Shown: positions 8,700 through 16,525 of the stretch, one piece after another
Layout of the letters: every line of letters begins with the position of its first letter
Position numbering within the stretch: position 1 is the stretch's first letter
Assembly (NCBI GenBank): GCA_016292215.1
Contig: JAEFBB010000004.1
Location: forward strand, 1-64,000
Direction: 5' to 3'
DNA from: Saccharofermentans sp.
GTDB lineage: Bacteria > Bacillota > Clostridia > Saccharofermentanales > Saccharofermentanaceae
DNA: 64,000 bases
Translations under genes and position numbers: made by a program
Notes under the pieces: generated by a model
What the model was told of the DNA's origin: nothing
The model's database searches: none
Seen by the model: the letters and a program-made list of their open reading frames with translations, nothing else

Positions 8700-9608
8700 A
8701 TGAAAAACACTAAGGTATTAGCATGTGTACTTTCAGCTGCAATGATCGCAGGCATTTTCTCCGGCTGCAGCGGCTCTAAGGTTACTAACATCACTACTGA
8801 ACAGTTTACGAAGGCATGTGATAAGTCTCTCAAGTTAGAAGAGGTCGACTTAGATGACATTGACAGAATGGATCCCGATGATCTCGAGGACGGCATCTAT
8901 CTCACAATGGACCAGGAAGACATCGAAGATATGTACCTCGACAGCTACATCGATATGTACCTTTCAAGCTTTGAGCTTGACGACATCTTCGAAGCTGAGG
9001 ACATCGAGTCTGTTGCAATCGCTGCTAAGATGTCTGACCCGAGTGACCTCGAGGATATCGAAGATCCCGAAGATCTCGCAGACCTTGAGCTCGAAGGCGC
9101 TTATGCTCTCCAGCTCACACTCGCTGATGATGACCTCGCAGCAGACATCATGGAATTCCTCGCTGACAAGCTCGACGATGTTGACCTCGATGTAAAGAAG
9201 GACCTCACAAAGGCTGAGTACTATGCAGGCAAGAACGACGGTTACGTTAAGTTCCACGTTGACGTTGCTAAGCTCGTTAAGACAGTTCTCGACAACGACG
9301 ATTTCCAGGATCTTCTTGAAGACTCTGACAATGAAGACGATATCATCGAAGCACTCGAGTCTCTTAAGGGTGACGCAGTCGTTACAATCGAAGTAAGCGG
9401 CGCAAATATCCTCATCATGGTTGGCTACGGTCTCAACACACAGCCTGCTTCATACAAGGCGTTCGTTAAGGCATTCGGCGCTTCCGACGCTACAAAGATC
9501 GCTCACAACGAGAATGTTGCTGAAGCAGTCATCGACGGATTTGGTGATGCAGTTGCTATGTACATCGAAAGAGCACAGGCAGCAGCTTCATACGCTTGGG
9601 ATGACTAA
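8700..9608 (+). CDS. Lipoprotein, single novel acidic domain (paralog 4)
   Basis: 302 residues from ATG 8700, preceded by AAAGGAGGG; an earlier in-frame start at 8652 lacks a signal peptide. Lipobox IFSGC (Cys23). It contains one copy of the acidic domain (TTEQFTKACDKSL, DDIESVAIAAK or EAEDIESVAIAAK, GAYALQLTL, EYYAGKNDGYVKFH, GDAVVTIEVSGANILIM). It has its own leader with a TAGAAT -10-like box near 8662 and its own terminator. Codon choice is more uniform (CTC, GAC, AAG, GCT) than in the three preceding genes, which suggests high expression. Function unknown. Confidence 0.8.
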   Translation: MKNTKVLACVLSAAMIAGIFSGCSGSKVTNITTEQFTKACDKSLKLEEVDLDDIDRMDPDDLEDGIYLTMDQEDIEDMYLDSYIDMYLSSFELDDIFEAEDIESVAIAAKMSDPSDLEDIEDPEDLADLELEGAYALQLTLADDDLAADIMEFLADKLDDVDLDVKKDLTKAEYYAGKNDGYVKFHVDVAKLVKTVLDNDDFQDLLEDSDNEDDIIEALESLKGDAVVTIEVSGANILIMVGYGLNTQPASYKAFVKAFGASDATKIAHNENVAEAVIDGFGDAVAMYIERAQAAASYAWDD

Positions 9609-9631
9609 TCATTAACCCAATTCGAAAACCC

Positions 9632-9663
9632 AAAGGCTGTCTCATCGGAGGCAGCCTTTTTTA
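9632..9663 (+). terminator. Terminator after the fourth lipoprotein gene
   Basis: AAGGCTG...CAGCCTT stem with loop containing TCTCATCGGAG, followed by TTTTTT. It belongs to a terminator type also seen at 18587, 40974 and 45518. Confidence 0.9.
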
Positions 9664-9783
9664 TGCCCGGATTTGCCTTGTAGCACTTCGCGCGGGCCAG
9701 GCCGTCAAGGGACGCTGCGCCCGGCCTTTGGCCGCCCTTGACTGCCGGCACGCTCGTGCTGTTTGGGGTCTAAGAGGTGCAAG
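9664..9783. other. GC-rich structured intergenic stretch
   Basis: A 120-base stretch much richer in GC than the flanks. GTCAAGGG (9704-9711) pairs with CCCTTGAC (9735-9742) around GGCCTTTGGCC; GCACGCTCGTGC (9749-9760) is a second hairpin; AGGTGCAAGGCACCT lies at its end and runs into the inverted repeat. No gene is visible. Confidence 0.5.
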
Positions 9784-9797
9784 GCACCTCCTTGCAT
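9784..9797. repeat. Left 14-bp inverted repeat flanking nuclease N2
   Basis: GCACCTCCTTGCAT here is the exact reverse complement of 10953-10966; five further bases (ATGCC) match a little beyond. The pair encloses N2 and array B. Confidence 0.65.
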
Positions 9798-9805
9798 TAC
9801 CATGC

Positions 9806-10597
9806 CTACTTGAAACACCGGTTGATTATCTGATCCAGCACTCTTACATCAAAAGGTGTTTTCGAGGACTCGAATGTCAGATAGAGATTATCACCCTGGA
9901 TTATTCCGACCTGACTGTAATCATTGATCCTTCTTACGATTCTTTTTTCTGCGTAATCCGGATCATCCGCCTTTCCGCAATGCTCAAGGTAAAGAATCTT
10001 TCGATCGCTGACTCTCAGGATAGTGAAATCCGGATGTATGATCTTTCCGTTCACCATAATCGGACATTCGTACTTATACGGTATTCCATTAGCCAAAAGC
10101 CTGTCCGCAATTATCATTTCAGATTTAGACCTGACGCGTTCGCCTTTCCTTGTCGGAAAGACAGGATCTCCTTCATCAAATCCTTTTGGAGTATAAGGAG
10201 TTGAAAGCCAATCGCGAACATATTGTTCATCGGTTTGAACTATGGGTTTTACAAATTTCTGGCGATCTTCTTTAAGCTGATAATAGATTTGTTCAGCTGT
10301 GATTTCGGGGTATTGTTTTATAGCTCTTCTCAACGCTGATATTTCTTTTTGAGTGGCATTCAACACCTTCTCCAAGTAACGTTTTTGAATAAGGTCTCCT
10401 ATTAGTTTTTGATCACTTGCATTTAATAGTTTTAGGGTGCCATCTTTCCCAATATAGTAGAAATATACGTTGTTTCCTCTTCGACACACTTTTATGCTTC
10501 CTGAAGGAAAACCCTTTAACTTCTTATCGATTGGACTTGTTAAAGCAGAAAGCAATTCGTACCGTTCTTTTAATATTTCACGAATGTTTTGGTTCAT
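9806..10597 (-). CDS. Solitary PD-(D/E)XK-like nuclease, copy N2
   Basis: 263 residues, paralogous to the gene at 294-1094. The nuclease-like core reads RSKSEMIIADRL (Glu), GIPYKYECP, IHPDFTILRV (Asp), ILYLEHCG (E-x-H), then YLTFESSKTPFDVRV. The N-terminal half (about 130 residues) is helical and contains LIQKRYLEKVL, aligning with LIERENLEQQL of N1. A GTG at 10606 is possible, but ATG 10595-10597 has a perfect AGGAGG 8 bases upstream and is preferred. It stands alone between a 14-bp inverted repeat, with array B directly upstream. Its base composition is more AT-rich than the flanking operons. Known families with such cores cut DNA; the target and partners here are unknown. Confidence 0.65.
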   Translation of the reverse strand: MNQNIREILKERYELLSALTSPIDKKLKGFPSGSIKVCRRGNNVYFYYIGKDGTLKLLNASDQKLIGDLIQKRYLEKVLNATQKEISALRRAIKQYPEITAEQIYYQLKEDRQKFVKPIVQTDEQYVRDWLSTPYTPKGFDEGDPVFPTRKGERVRSKSEMIIADRLLANGIPYKYECPIMVNGKIIHPDFTILRVSDRKILYLEHCGKADDPDYAEKRIVRRINDYSQVGIIQGDNLYLTFESSKTPFDVRVLDQIINRCFK

Positions 10598-10640
10598 CAG
10601 GATCACCTCCTGACCGGATTATAGAATGGCAGAAAGTATA

Positions 10641-10907
10641 TGTAATCCTTTTAAGAAAAGGTTGAGACTTTGAGCATACAATTGAGACTAGTCTTAATCT
10701 TTTTCTGACAAATTGTGATTTTTGAATACAAGCTTTAACGCTCTTGTATTCTTAAATCAAAATATCATTCCATTTGATTACAACTATTTCTACTCTTGTA
10801 ATCCGTTTATTGCTTAATAACTTTTTTGATTGCATTATTCGTGTAACATGTAATCCGTTTTGCACATTTTTGGGTTTGTGATTACATAATCCATTCACTT
10901 TGTAATC
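10641..10907. repeat. Array B: 52-bp-period GATTACA/TGTAATC palindromic units
   Basis: TGTAATC or a close variant starts at 10641, 10693 (CTTAATC), 10745 (TGTATTC), 10797, 10849 and 10901, each exactly 52 bp apart. The opposite arm starts at 10724 (GAATACA), 10776 (GATTACA), 10828 (GATTGCA) and 10880 (GATTACA), again 52 bp apart. In the 10724/10745 unit both arms change together and still pair. The region lies upstream of N2, is AT-rich and has no gene. Confidence 0.85.
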
Positions 10908-10952
10908 AATTATCTGAACTACGTTGTTTTGAATACTTTTTGGCATCTTGTG

Positions 10953-10966
10953 ATGCAAGGAGGTGC
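10953..10966. repeat. Right 14-bp inverted repeat flanking nuclease N2
   Basis: ATGCAAGGAGGTGC is the reverse complement of 9784-9797. It sits 8 bases from the stop codon of the ABC permease gene and overlaps a GCATC-TTGT-GATGC hairpin. Confidence 0.65.
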
Positions 10967-10973
10967 TATCTAG

Positions 10974-12011
10974 TTAGAACATTGAAGGCGGGAAGCATCT
11001 TGCGAGCGTTCTTAAGGCCGTACCGAAGTTTGTGAGATCCATTAAGACTCCGCTGAAAAGGAATGACAGGATCAGGTAGACCGGCAAGATCGCTGAGAAG
11101 ATCTTTGAGCGCGCGGTGCGGATCGGAATGATAGTCATTATCGTTCCTACTGCGAACGCGATGAACGTTACGAACAGCGTGTATAAGATCACGTGCAGCG
11201 GACTGAACAGCGTCCTTGATACAAGGAAGCAGACGATCGATACGATCGCTGCAGGGAAGGTGAAGACAGCGACCTGGATGAGGCCTAAGTAGATGCGCTC
11301 GATGAGCTTGAAGCGCTGGTAGATGCGGTTGTCCTGGTCGTTTAAGAAGGCGAGGGCGCCTAAGAGTGCCGCGGTGAAGATGAAGAAGCCTGCGAACTTG
11401 TAAAGCGGGATCGGGATCTTCTCAGAGCGGGTGATATCGTTGTAGACCTGGCCTTCGGTGCTTTCGACGGCAAAGAGGGACTGGTCCTGGATGTACTTTT
11501 CGAACAGTGCGTTGAGCTCGGGATCGCCCAATTCGACTTCGTAGCCGCGGTCTGCCAGCGTGTCGATGATGACCTGGCGGGAAGCGTATGCATAGAACTT
11601 GTCGAAGACCTCTTCGCGGGAGAGGAAGACGAAGCTTGAGGCGGGGGTGGTTACCTGCCTGACGGCGTAGCGCTTGCTGTCGGAAGTGAGGTTCTTGGAA
11701 AAGCCCTTGGGGAAGATGTAGGCGGTGTTGGCTTTGCCTGAGGCGATGTCATCGTAGACCTCATCTTCGCTGTCAACTTCGTAGAAGGTGAAGACGGAAT
11801 TTGAAGTGCAGAGCTCGTCGACGATGTCTTCGGTCTCATCGGAATTGTCCTTGTTGAGGATGGCGACGGGAATGTAGACGGAGGTCTCTTTCTCGGGCAC
11901 GAAGATGACGAGGAGCGCAAGCACGACGAGGATAAAGCTCATCACGTACATGGCGGGATTGATGAGGCTTCTTTTCGAGAGGACGAATAATCTGTTCAGG
12001 AATAATTTCAT
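10974..12011 (-). CDS. ABC-2 type transporter permease, second permease of the operon
   Basis: 345 residues. One membrane helix near the N-terminus (YVMSFILVVLALLVIFVP), a roughly 180-residue extracytoplasmic region with a SDETEDIVDEL-type acidic stretch, then about five helices from residue 210 onward. This one-plus-five layout is that of ABC2_membrane_3/YhfI-like permeases. Its ATG overlaps the stop of the upstream permease gene (12008-12011), so translation is coupled. It would form the channel with the 12008-13096 product and the ATPase. Substrate unknown; such three-gene operons often export drugs, peptides or lipids. Confidence 0.8.
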   Translation of the reverse strand: MKLFLNRLFVLSKRSLINPAMYVMSFILVVLALLVIFVPEKETSVYIPVAILNKDNSDETEDIVDELCTSNSVFTFYEVDSEDEVYDDIASGKANTAYIFPKGFSKNLTSDSKRYAVRQVTTPASSFVFLSREEVFDKFYAYASRQVIIDTLADRGYEVELGDPELNALFEKYIQDQSLFAVESTEGQVYNDITRSEKIPIPLYKFAGFFIFTAALLGALAFLNDQDNRIYQRFKLIERIYLGLIQVAVFTFPAAIVSIVCFLVSRTLFSPLHVILYTLFVTFIAFAVGTIMTIIPIRTARSKIFSAILPVYLILSFLFSGVLMDLTNFGTALRTLARCFPPSMF

Positions 12012-13096
12012 AGGAACATCGACCTCATGAAGAAAAGATTCAGGTAGTAGACGGGGTTATATATGGCAGCAGCCTGGAAGAACTTGGGCATGTAGTCCAG
12101 GGGGATCAGGCCGCCGGCAAGATACATCAGGGATGTGCCTGCACCGAAGGTGATGTAGGAGACTGCCGCAGGGCTCTTGACGATGTAGCAGAGCGTGGTG
12201 CCGAGCATCGCGAGGATAAGGATCGCGGGGATGATGGTGATGAGCGACAGCGGGTTTACCGTGTGGAAGACCGCGATGAAAACGATGAACAGCAGGACGT
12301 AGAGAAGGTACATCATGAAGGCGGCGCACCCTGCTTCGAGCAGGAAGATCTTCCATGTCTTGATGCCGGAGAGCTTGGCGCGTGCCCTGAAGATGGTGTT
12401 GTTGCCTTTGAAGAAGAATGAGATGACGAAGACCGACATCATGATGATGAACAGCGTGTAGGACGCGGTGAGCTGGTCCCTGACGCCGTATGTGGCAACG
12501 AGGTCATCGACGCTGACTTCGCGGAAACGGTCTTTGCGGTCAAGGATGTAATCCGCGAGGTTTTCCTGTACTTCGTATCCGACAACGTAAGATCCGTAAG
12601 AATCTTCGCCTAATTCTTCGGCGAGTTCTTCTGCAGTGAGTATGGAGCACTGGGTCGTGCCCAGAAGGTCGCTCATGGTATAGATCAGGTCGTTTACGAC
12701 GTGTTCTTCGTAGGTGTCGGCGTCTCTGTAGATTACTTCCGCCTGGACTGCTTCTTCGGTGCCCATCTTCTCGATGAAGCCTTCTGGGATGATGATGCCG
12801 GCGATGGCTTCACCGCTCTCGACCTGGCTTAAGACCTGCTTCTTGCTCCTTACCATGTTGATGTCGACGGTGTGCTTGACGCTCTCCATCCTGGTGATGA
12901 GGCCTAAGCCCAGACGGTTATAGACATCGTCGTCAGGCATGTAGCACGCGACTGATACGATGCTGTCGGTGTTGTCCTCGAAAAGGAATTCCGAAGCATA
13001 GATGACCAAAGCCAGCATGGCAACGCCGAGCGCCAGAAAATAGCACGCTACGTAGGGTAAGAAAAGCAATACTCTTTTGCAGTATGCCTTAATCAT
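12008..13096 (-). CDS. ABC-2 type transporter permease, first permease of the operon
   Basis: 362 residues. An N-terminal helix (LLFLPYVACYFLALGVAML), a large extracytoplasmic loop of about 190 residues, then a C-terminal bundle of about five helices (YTLFIIMMSVFVISFFF onward). It has the same layout as the downstream permease but little obvious identity, as expected for a heterodimeric pair. GGAGG lies 6 bases before the ATG, within the end of the ATPase gene, which it overlaps by 8 bases. Confidence 0.8.
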   Translation of the reverse strand: MIKAYCKRVLLFLPYVACYFLALGVAMLALVIYASEFLFEDNTDSIVSVACYMPDDDVYNRLGLGLITRMESVKHTVDINMVRSKKQVLSQVESGEAIAGIIIPEGFIEKMGTEEAVQAEVIYRDADTYEEHVVNDLIYTMSDLLGTTQCSILTAEELAEELGEDSYGSYVVGYEVQENLADYILDRKDRFREVSVDDLVATYGVRDQLTASYTLFIIMMSVFVISFFFKGNNTIFRARAKLSGIKTWKIFLLEAGCAAFMMYLLYVLLFIVFIAVFHTVNPLSLITIIPAILILAMLGTTLCYIVKSPAAVSYITFGAGTSLMYLAGGLIPLDYMPKFFQAAAIYNPVYYLNLFFMRSMFL

Positions 13097-13730
13097 TAAG
13101 TGCCTCCGCGGGAGATATGCCCTCGGGAAGAAGAACGGCTTTGCCCTTCTTTAAGAGGTAGACCTTGGAGCAGTGCTTGAAGAGCTCTTCGCTGTGGCTT
13201 GCGATGAAGACAGTGCCGCCCTCGGATCTGAAGGAATCTATGAATCTGATGATGTCGTTCTTGGCAGGGATATCGAGCGCTGCCAGAGGCTCATCGAGAA
13301 GAAGGATGTCGGGCTTGGCAAGAAGAACGGATGCTATCGCAAGACGCTTTTTCATACCGCCTGACATACGCTTAACTTTTACGTTTATGAAGTCTGAGAC
13401 CTTGAGGATGGAGAGCTCCGTGCTTGTGAGCTCGTTTAAGATCTCCTGCTTGCTTAAAGGAGTCCACATCTTGAGATTATCCATGGCGGTGAGCTCGTCG
13501 ATGAGGGCGTTTTCCTGGGTGACAAAACCTGTTTTGCCGTCTGTTTTGATCGTGCCTGATGACGGTTTTCTAAGGCCCGAGATGGCGGAAAGCAAAGTGG
13601 ATTTGCCTGAACCGTTGAGGCCTAAAAGGCCGACGACTTCGCCCTTAGCGGCGGACATTGAGACGTCCGTCAGGACGGTTTTCTTGTACTTTAATGAGAC
13701 GTTCTCGACAGTTACGATTTGATCGGCCAT
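13089..13730 (-). CDS. ABC transporter ATP-binding protein
   Basis: 213 residues, a minimal ABC ATPase. Walker A GLNGSGKST (37-45), signature MSGGMKKRLAIA, Walker B DILLLDEPLAALD and H-loop FIASHSEELF are all present. First gene of a three-gene exporter operon with two ABC-2 permeases. AAGGAGA lies 11 bases before the ATG. It powers export by the downstream permease pair. No substrate gene is adjacent. Confidence 0.93.
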   Translation of the reverse strand: MADQIVTVENVSLKYKKTVLTDVSMSAAKGEVVGLLGLNGSGKSTLLSAISGLRKPSSGTIKTDGKTGFVTQENALIDELTAMDNLKMWTPLSKQEILNELTSTELSILKVSDFINVKVKRMSGGMKKRLAIASVLLAKPDILLLDEPLAALDIPAKNDIIRFIDSFRSEGGTVFIASHSEELFKHCSKVYLLKKGKAVLLPEGISPAEALND

Positions 13731-13762
13731 GGCTTACAAGATCTCCTTATTACATTAGGGAG

Positions 13763-13770
13763 ATTATAAC
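13763..13770 (-). promoter_or_regulatory. Extended -10 promoter of the ABC exporter operon
   Basis: Minus-strand TGTTATAAT (TGn plus TATAAT, 13763-13768 for the hexamer) lies 33 bases before the ATPase start. No good -35 box is visible, as is usual for extended -10 promoters. Confidence 0.5.
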
Positions 13771-13815
13771 ACAAGTAATAAAAGAGCCGGGGAAACAAAG
13801 GGCGCGAAAACGTCT

Positions 13816-15639
13816 TTAAGCGTTGGCGTTATTGATGAAGGATTCGAGCTCGTCCTTGGAAATAGCGGAGCCTAAGAACAATCCCTGGAATCTGTCGCAT
13901 CCGCTGCCTGCCAGGATCTCAAACTGGTCTTCCTGGCCGACGCCGGTCGCGGTGACAGAGATGTCGATGTCGTGCATCAGGGAGATGGCAGAACGCGTGA
14001 GAATCCTGCATGTCGCATCTGTAGCGAGGTTCGAAGTGAAGTTGCCGTCGAGCTTTAAGATCGAGACGGGGAGGAGAGGAATCGCGTTGAAAGACGAATA
14101 GCCTCTGCCGAAATTATCGAGGGCCATCTTGACGCCTGTCGTAGCGAGTTCTTCTATTGTCATCCTGATGTCTGCAAGGCTCGTGATAAGGCTTTCTTCC
14201 TGCAGGTCCAAGATGAGGTTATTGACGTTGCAGTCAGTGCTCGAGACGATGTTCGAGAAAGACTGGATGAAGTCAGGCTCTCTTAACTGATAATTGGAGA
14301 TGTTGATATTCATCGTGAGATCGGGATCGATCTTGTTGATCATGGAAAGAGCGCCCAAAGAATTCTCCATTGAGAAACCGCCGACTCTTCTCATGTAGCC
14401 CGCATTCTCTGCTGCTGCGAGGAATACCTGCGGAGGGATCACCTTGCCGTTCTTCTCAAATCTTAAGAATGCTTCGAAGCCCGTGAGCTTGCGCTCGTAA
14501 GTAAAGCACGGCTGGAATGTCATGTGGAGACTTCCGTCATTCATCGCGCGCTCGAAGATCTTTACTATCTCATCTCTGGATTTGTTCTTGAAAAGTTCTT
14601 CACCGGGAAGAGGTGCAGCGCTTTCTTCCTGCGCTCCTGAAGATACCTTGCTCATGCGCTCTTCTGCTTTGGCGATAAGCTCGCCTCCGTGACGCGAATC
14701 AGCAGGGTAATGCGCGAAGCCGTAATTGATGGTGGCATTCATGGAGTCAAGACCTGCTGCAAATGCCCTGGATGCTTCCTTTACGAGCTTGTCCGCATAC
14801 TTTTTCTCGGCTTCTGCAGAAAGACCTCTTTTGAAGAGAATGACAAAGTCAGCGTCATCGATCCTTGCGACCATGTCGGTAGGATCTGCCGCTTCACGGA
14901 GACGGTGGGCCATGTTCTGGATGAAGAGGTCCATCGACTTGTGGCCGATAGTTCTCGTGATGTTATCGAAGCGGTCTAACGCAAGATATATGATCGTGAA
15001 AGGACGGCAGGAAGAATCGGGGATCTCGCTGCCCTGCATGCCGGCGATGTCCTCTCTGATGAGCTTGTCAGCACGCTCCGTGATCATGTCACGGCCGGGA
15101 AGGGTGGTGAGCGGATCGATCGATAAAGTGATGTTCCTGCCCAATGCTTCAGTTAAGTTCTGGTGCGTGCCCATTACTTCGTGATTTACGATAAGGCTCG
15201 TACGCGCAAACATCTCGTCTTCTAATTCTTTTCGAATCGCCTTACCGCGCTCGTCGCGCTTGGAATCTTCGATGTGCTGGATCTTGCTCGCGATCTTGAT
15301 GACGTAATACTGCAGGAGCATGTCGATCACCATGGTGAGGACCGTCATGACAAGAAGGAACGGAGCTGACTCGTTCTTCATCATGATGTATTCATATGTG
15401 TAGATCATGAACTGGACGAAGTTTAATGCGAACGATACGAAGTACGCGAACTTGCCCAGGAAAACATTCATTAAAAATGCGATGAGCATCAGGCCGGCGC
15501 CGATGAAATATCTTGTCGAGGTAACGCCGGAGAATATCTGTGCAGCGAGCAGCGCGATAAAGGCGACCACGCTCGCGAAAACGACGGCAACATAAACCGC
15601 ATCGGATTTTATAAACAGTCTGCTGTCATTATTCTTCAT
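13816..15639 (-). CDS. Membrane GGDEF-EAL protein with degenerate active sites
   Basis: 607 residues: about four membrane helices (12-110), a GGDEF domain (about 170-330) and an EAL domain (about 350-600). The GGDEF signature is replaced by DDADF (261-265), so diguanylate cyclase activity is unlikely. In the EAL domain the motif is EAF (389-391), the paired Asp motif DDFGTG is DNFGRG (508-513) with one metal-binding Asp changed to Asn, and LEITES is LDLQEE. The Asn in NINISNYQL and the KLD motif (529-531) remain. The protein may bind c-di-GMP or act as a scaffold rather than turn it over. It is monocistronic and divergent from the sigma-factor operon. Function as sensor or effector is inferred. 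Confidence 0.88.
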   Translation of the reverse strand: MKNNDSRLFIKSDAVYVAVVFASVVAFIALLAAQIFSGVTSTRYFIGAGLMLIAFLMNVFLGKFAYFVSFALNFVQFMIYTYEYIMMKNESAPFLLVMTVLTMVIDMLLQYYVIKIASKIQHIEDSKRDERGKAIRKELEDEMFARTSLIVNHEVMGTHQNLTEALGRNITLSIDPLTTLPGRDMITERADKLIREDIAGMQGSEIPDSSCRPFTIIYLALDRFDNITRTIGHKSMDLFIQNMAHRLREAADPTDMVARIDDADFVILFKRGLSAEAEKKYADKLVKEASRAFAAGLDSMNATINYGFAHYPADSRHGGELIAKAEERMSKVSSGAQEESAAPLPGEELFKNKSRDEIVKIFERAMNDGSLHMTFQPCFTYERKLTGFEAFLRFEKNGKVIPPQVFLAAAENAGYMRRVGGFSMENSLGALSMINKIDPDLTMNINISNYQLREPDFIQSFSNIVSSTDCNVNNLILDLQEESLITSLADIRMTIEELATTGVKMALDNFGRGYSSFNAIPLLPVSILKLDGNFTSNLATDATCRILTRSAISLMHDIDISVTATGVGQEDQFEILAGSGCDRFQGLFLGSAISKDELESFINNANA

Positions 15640-15742
15640 ATGCCCTATTATCCTATGTTTTTAATGGCATTGTGTTACCCGTATATTAAATTACTATTAA
15701 ATCGCCTCCCATATTCTATATTAATAAACAAATAAGGACAAT

Positions 15743-15771
15743 TTGCTTTGAAATGAATGCTTAAGTATAAT
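15743..15771 (+). promoter_or_regulatory. Promoter of the ECF sigma operon
   Basis: TTGCTT (15743-15748), a 17-base spacer and TATAAT (15766-15771) form a SigA-like promoter. Predicted transcription start about 15778, which rules out the GTG at 15779 as a start codon with a ribosome site. Confidence 0.6.
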
Positions 15772-15856
15772 CTAGGCGGTGCACGAAAAATCAGTGCAAC
15801 ATTTACTCCGCTTCGTCTGTATATATGGTGAAAGCGGAGATAATTCGAAGGGATCA

Positions 15857-16525
15857 ATGGAACTTACTTACGAAGCCAATCTGCCGCTTTTACGAAAGCT
15901 CGCCATTCTGCTGGCGCGATCTGACTCAAACGACGACTTGTTTGTCGAGTCGTACGAGAGCGAAGATTACGAAGCAACGGATATTGCCAACGAAGAACCT
16001 ACTTCGGGCAGTAACCGCAAGTCTGACGAGGAGATAGAAAGGGAAGCGGAAGAGATCCTTGACCTTCATGGCAACGCCATCCTGCGTCTTGCTGTCTCTT
16101 ACCTTCACAACAAGGAGGACGCGGAAGACATTTTGCAGGAGACGATGATCAAGTTCGTGACCGTAAGGCCTGTTTTCGAGAGTGAAGCACACAGGAAAGC
16201 ATGGCTCATGAGGGTCGCATCCAATCTCGCAAAGAACCGCATCGACTACAACAAAGTCCGCGATACGTTGGAACTCAACGAGGAGATCGCAGGACAGGTA
16301 CAGGAAGACCTTGATAACGGCGATGAATACAAAGCCATCTGGGATGCCGTGTTATGTCTGCCCGTACACCAGCGTGAAGCGATACACCTTTTCTATCAGG
16401 AAGGATATTCAACCGCGGAGATTGCCGTACTTACCGGCAGACGCGAAGCAACTGTACGCTCAGACTTGAAGCGTGCGCGTGACAAACTGAAGGAGCTGCT
16501 GAAGGAGGTGAGTGATTTTGATTAA
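15857..16525 (+). CDS. ECF-type RNA polymerase sigma factor with acidic N-terminal extension
   Basis: 222 residues from ATG 15857 (GAAGGG five bases upstream); an in-frame GTG at 15779 falls on the predicted transcription start. Residues 1-65 are an acidic extension not part of the usual ECF core (for example DLFVESYESEDYEATD). Region 2 follows (YLHNKEDAEDILQETMIKF), then region 4 (LPVHQREAIHLFYQEGYSTAEIA and REATVRSDLKRARDKLKEL). It recruits RNA polymerase to a regulon not visible here. The overlapping membrane protein downstream is its likely anti-sigma factor or regulator. Confidence 0.9.
   Translation: MELTYEANLPLLRKLAILLARSDSNDDLFVESYESEDYEATDIANEEPTSGSNRKSDEEIEREAEEILDLHGNAILRLAVSYLHNKEDAEDILQETMIKFVTVRPVFESEAHRKAWLMRVASNLAKNRIDYNKVRDTLELNEEIAGQVQEDLDNGDEYKAIWDAVLCLPVHQREAIHLFYQEGYSTAEIAVLTGRREATVRSDLKRARDKLKELLKEVSDFD

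Noticed and set aside
9728..10204. Plus-strand open frame of 158 codons
   Set aside because: It overlaps nuclease N2 on the other strand and starts in the GC-rich hairpin block; no family motif.
294..10597. Restriction-modification system for N1 or N2
   Set aside because: No methyltransferase or specificity gene is adjacent to either copy.
15779..15856. GTG 15779 as start of the sigma factor
   Set aside because: It coincides with the predicted transcription start and has no ribosome site.
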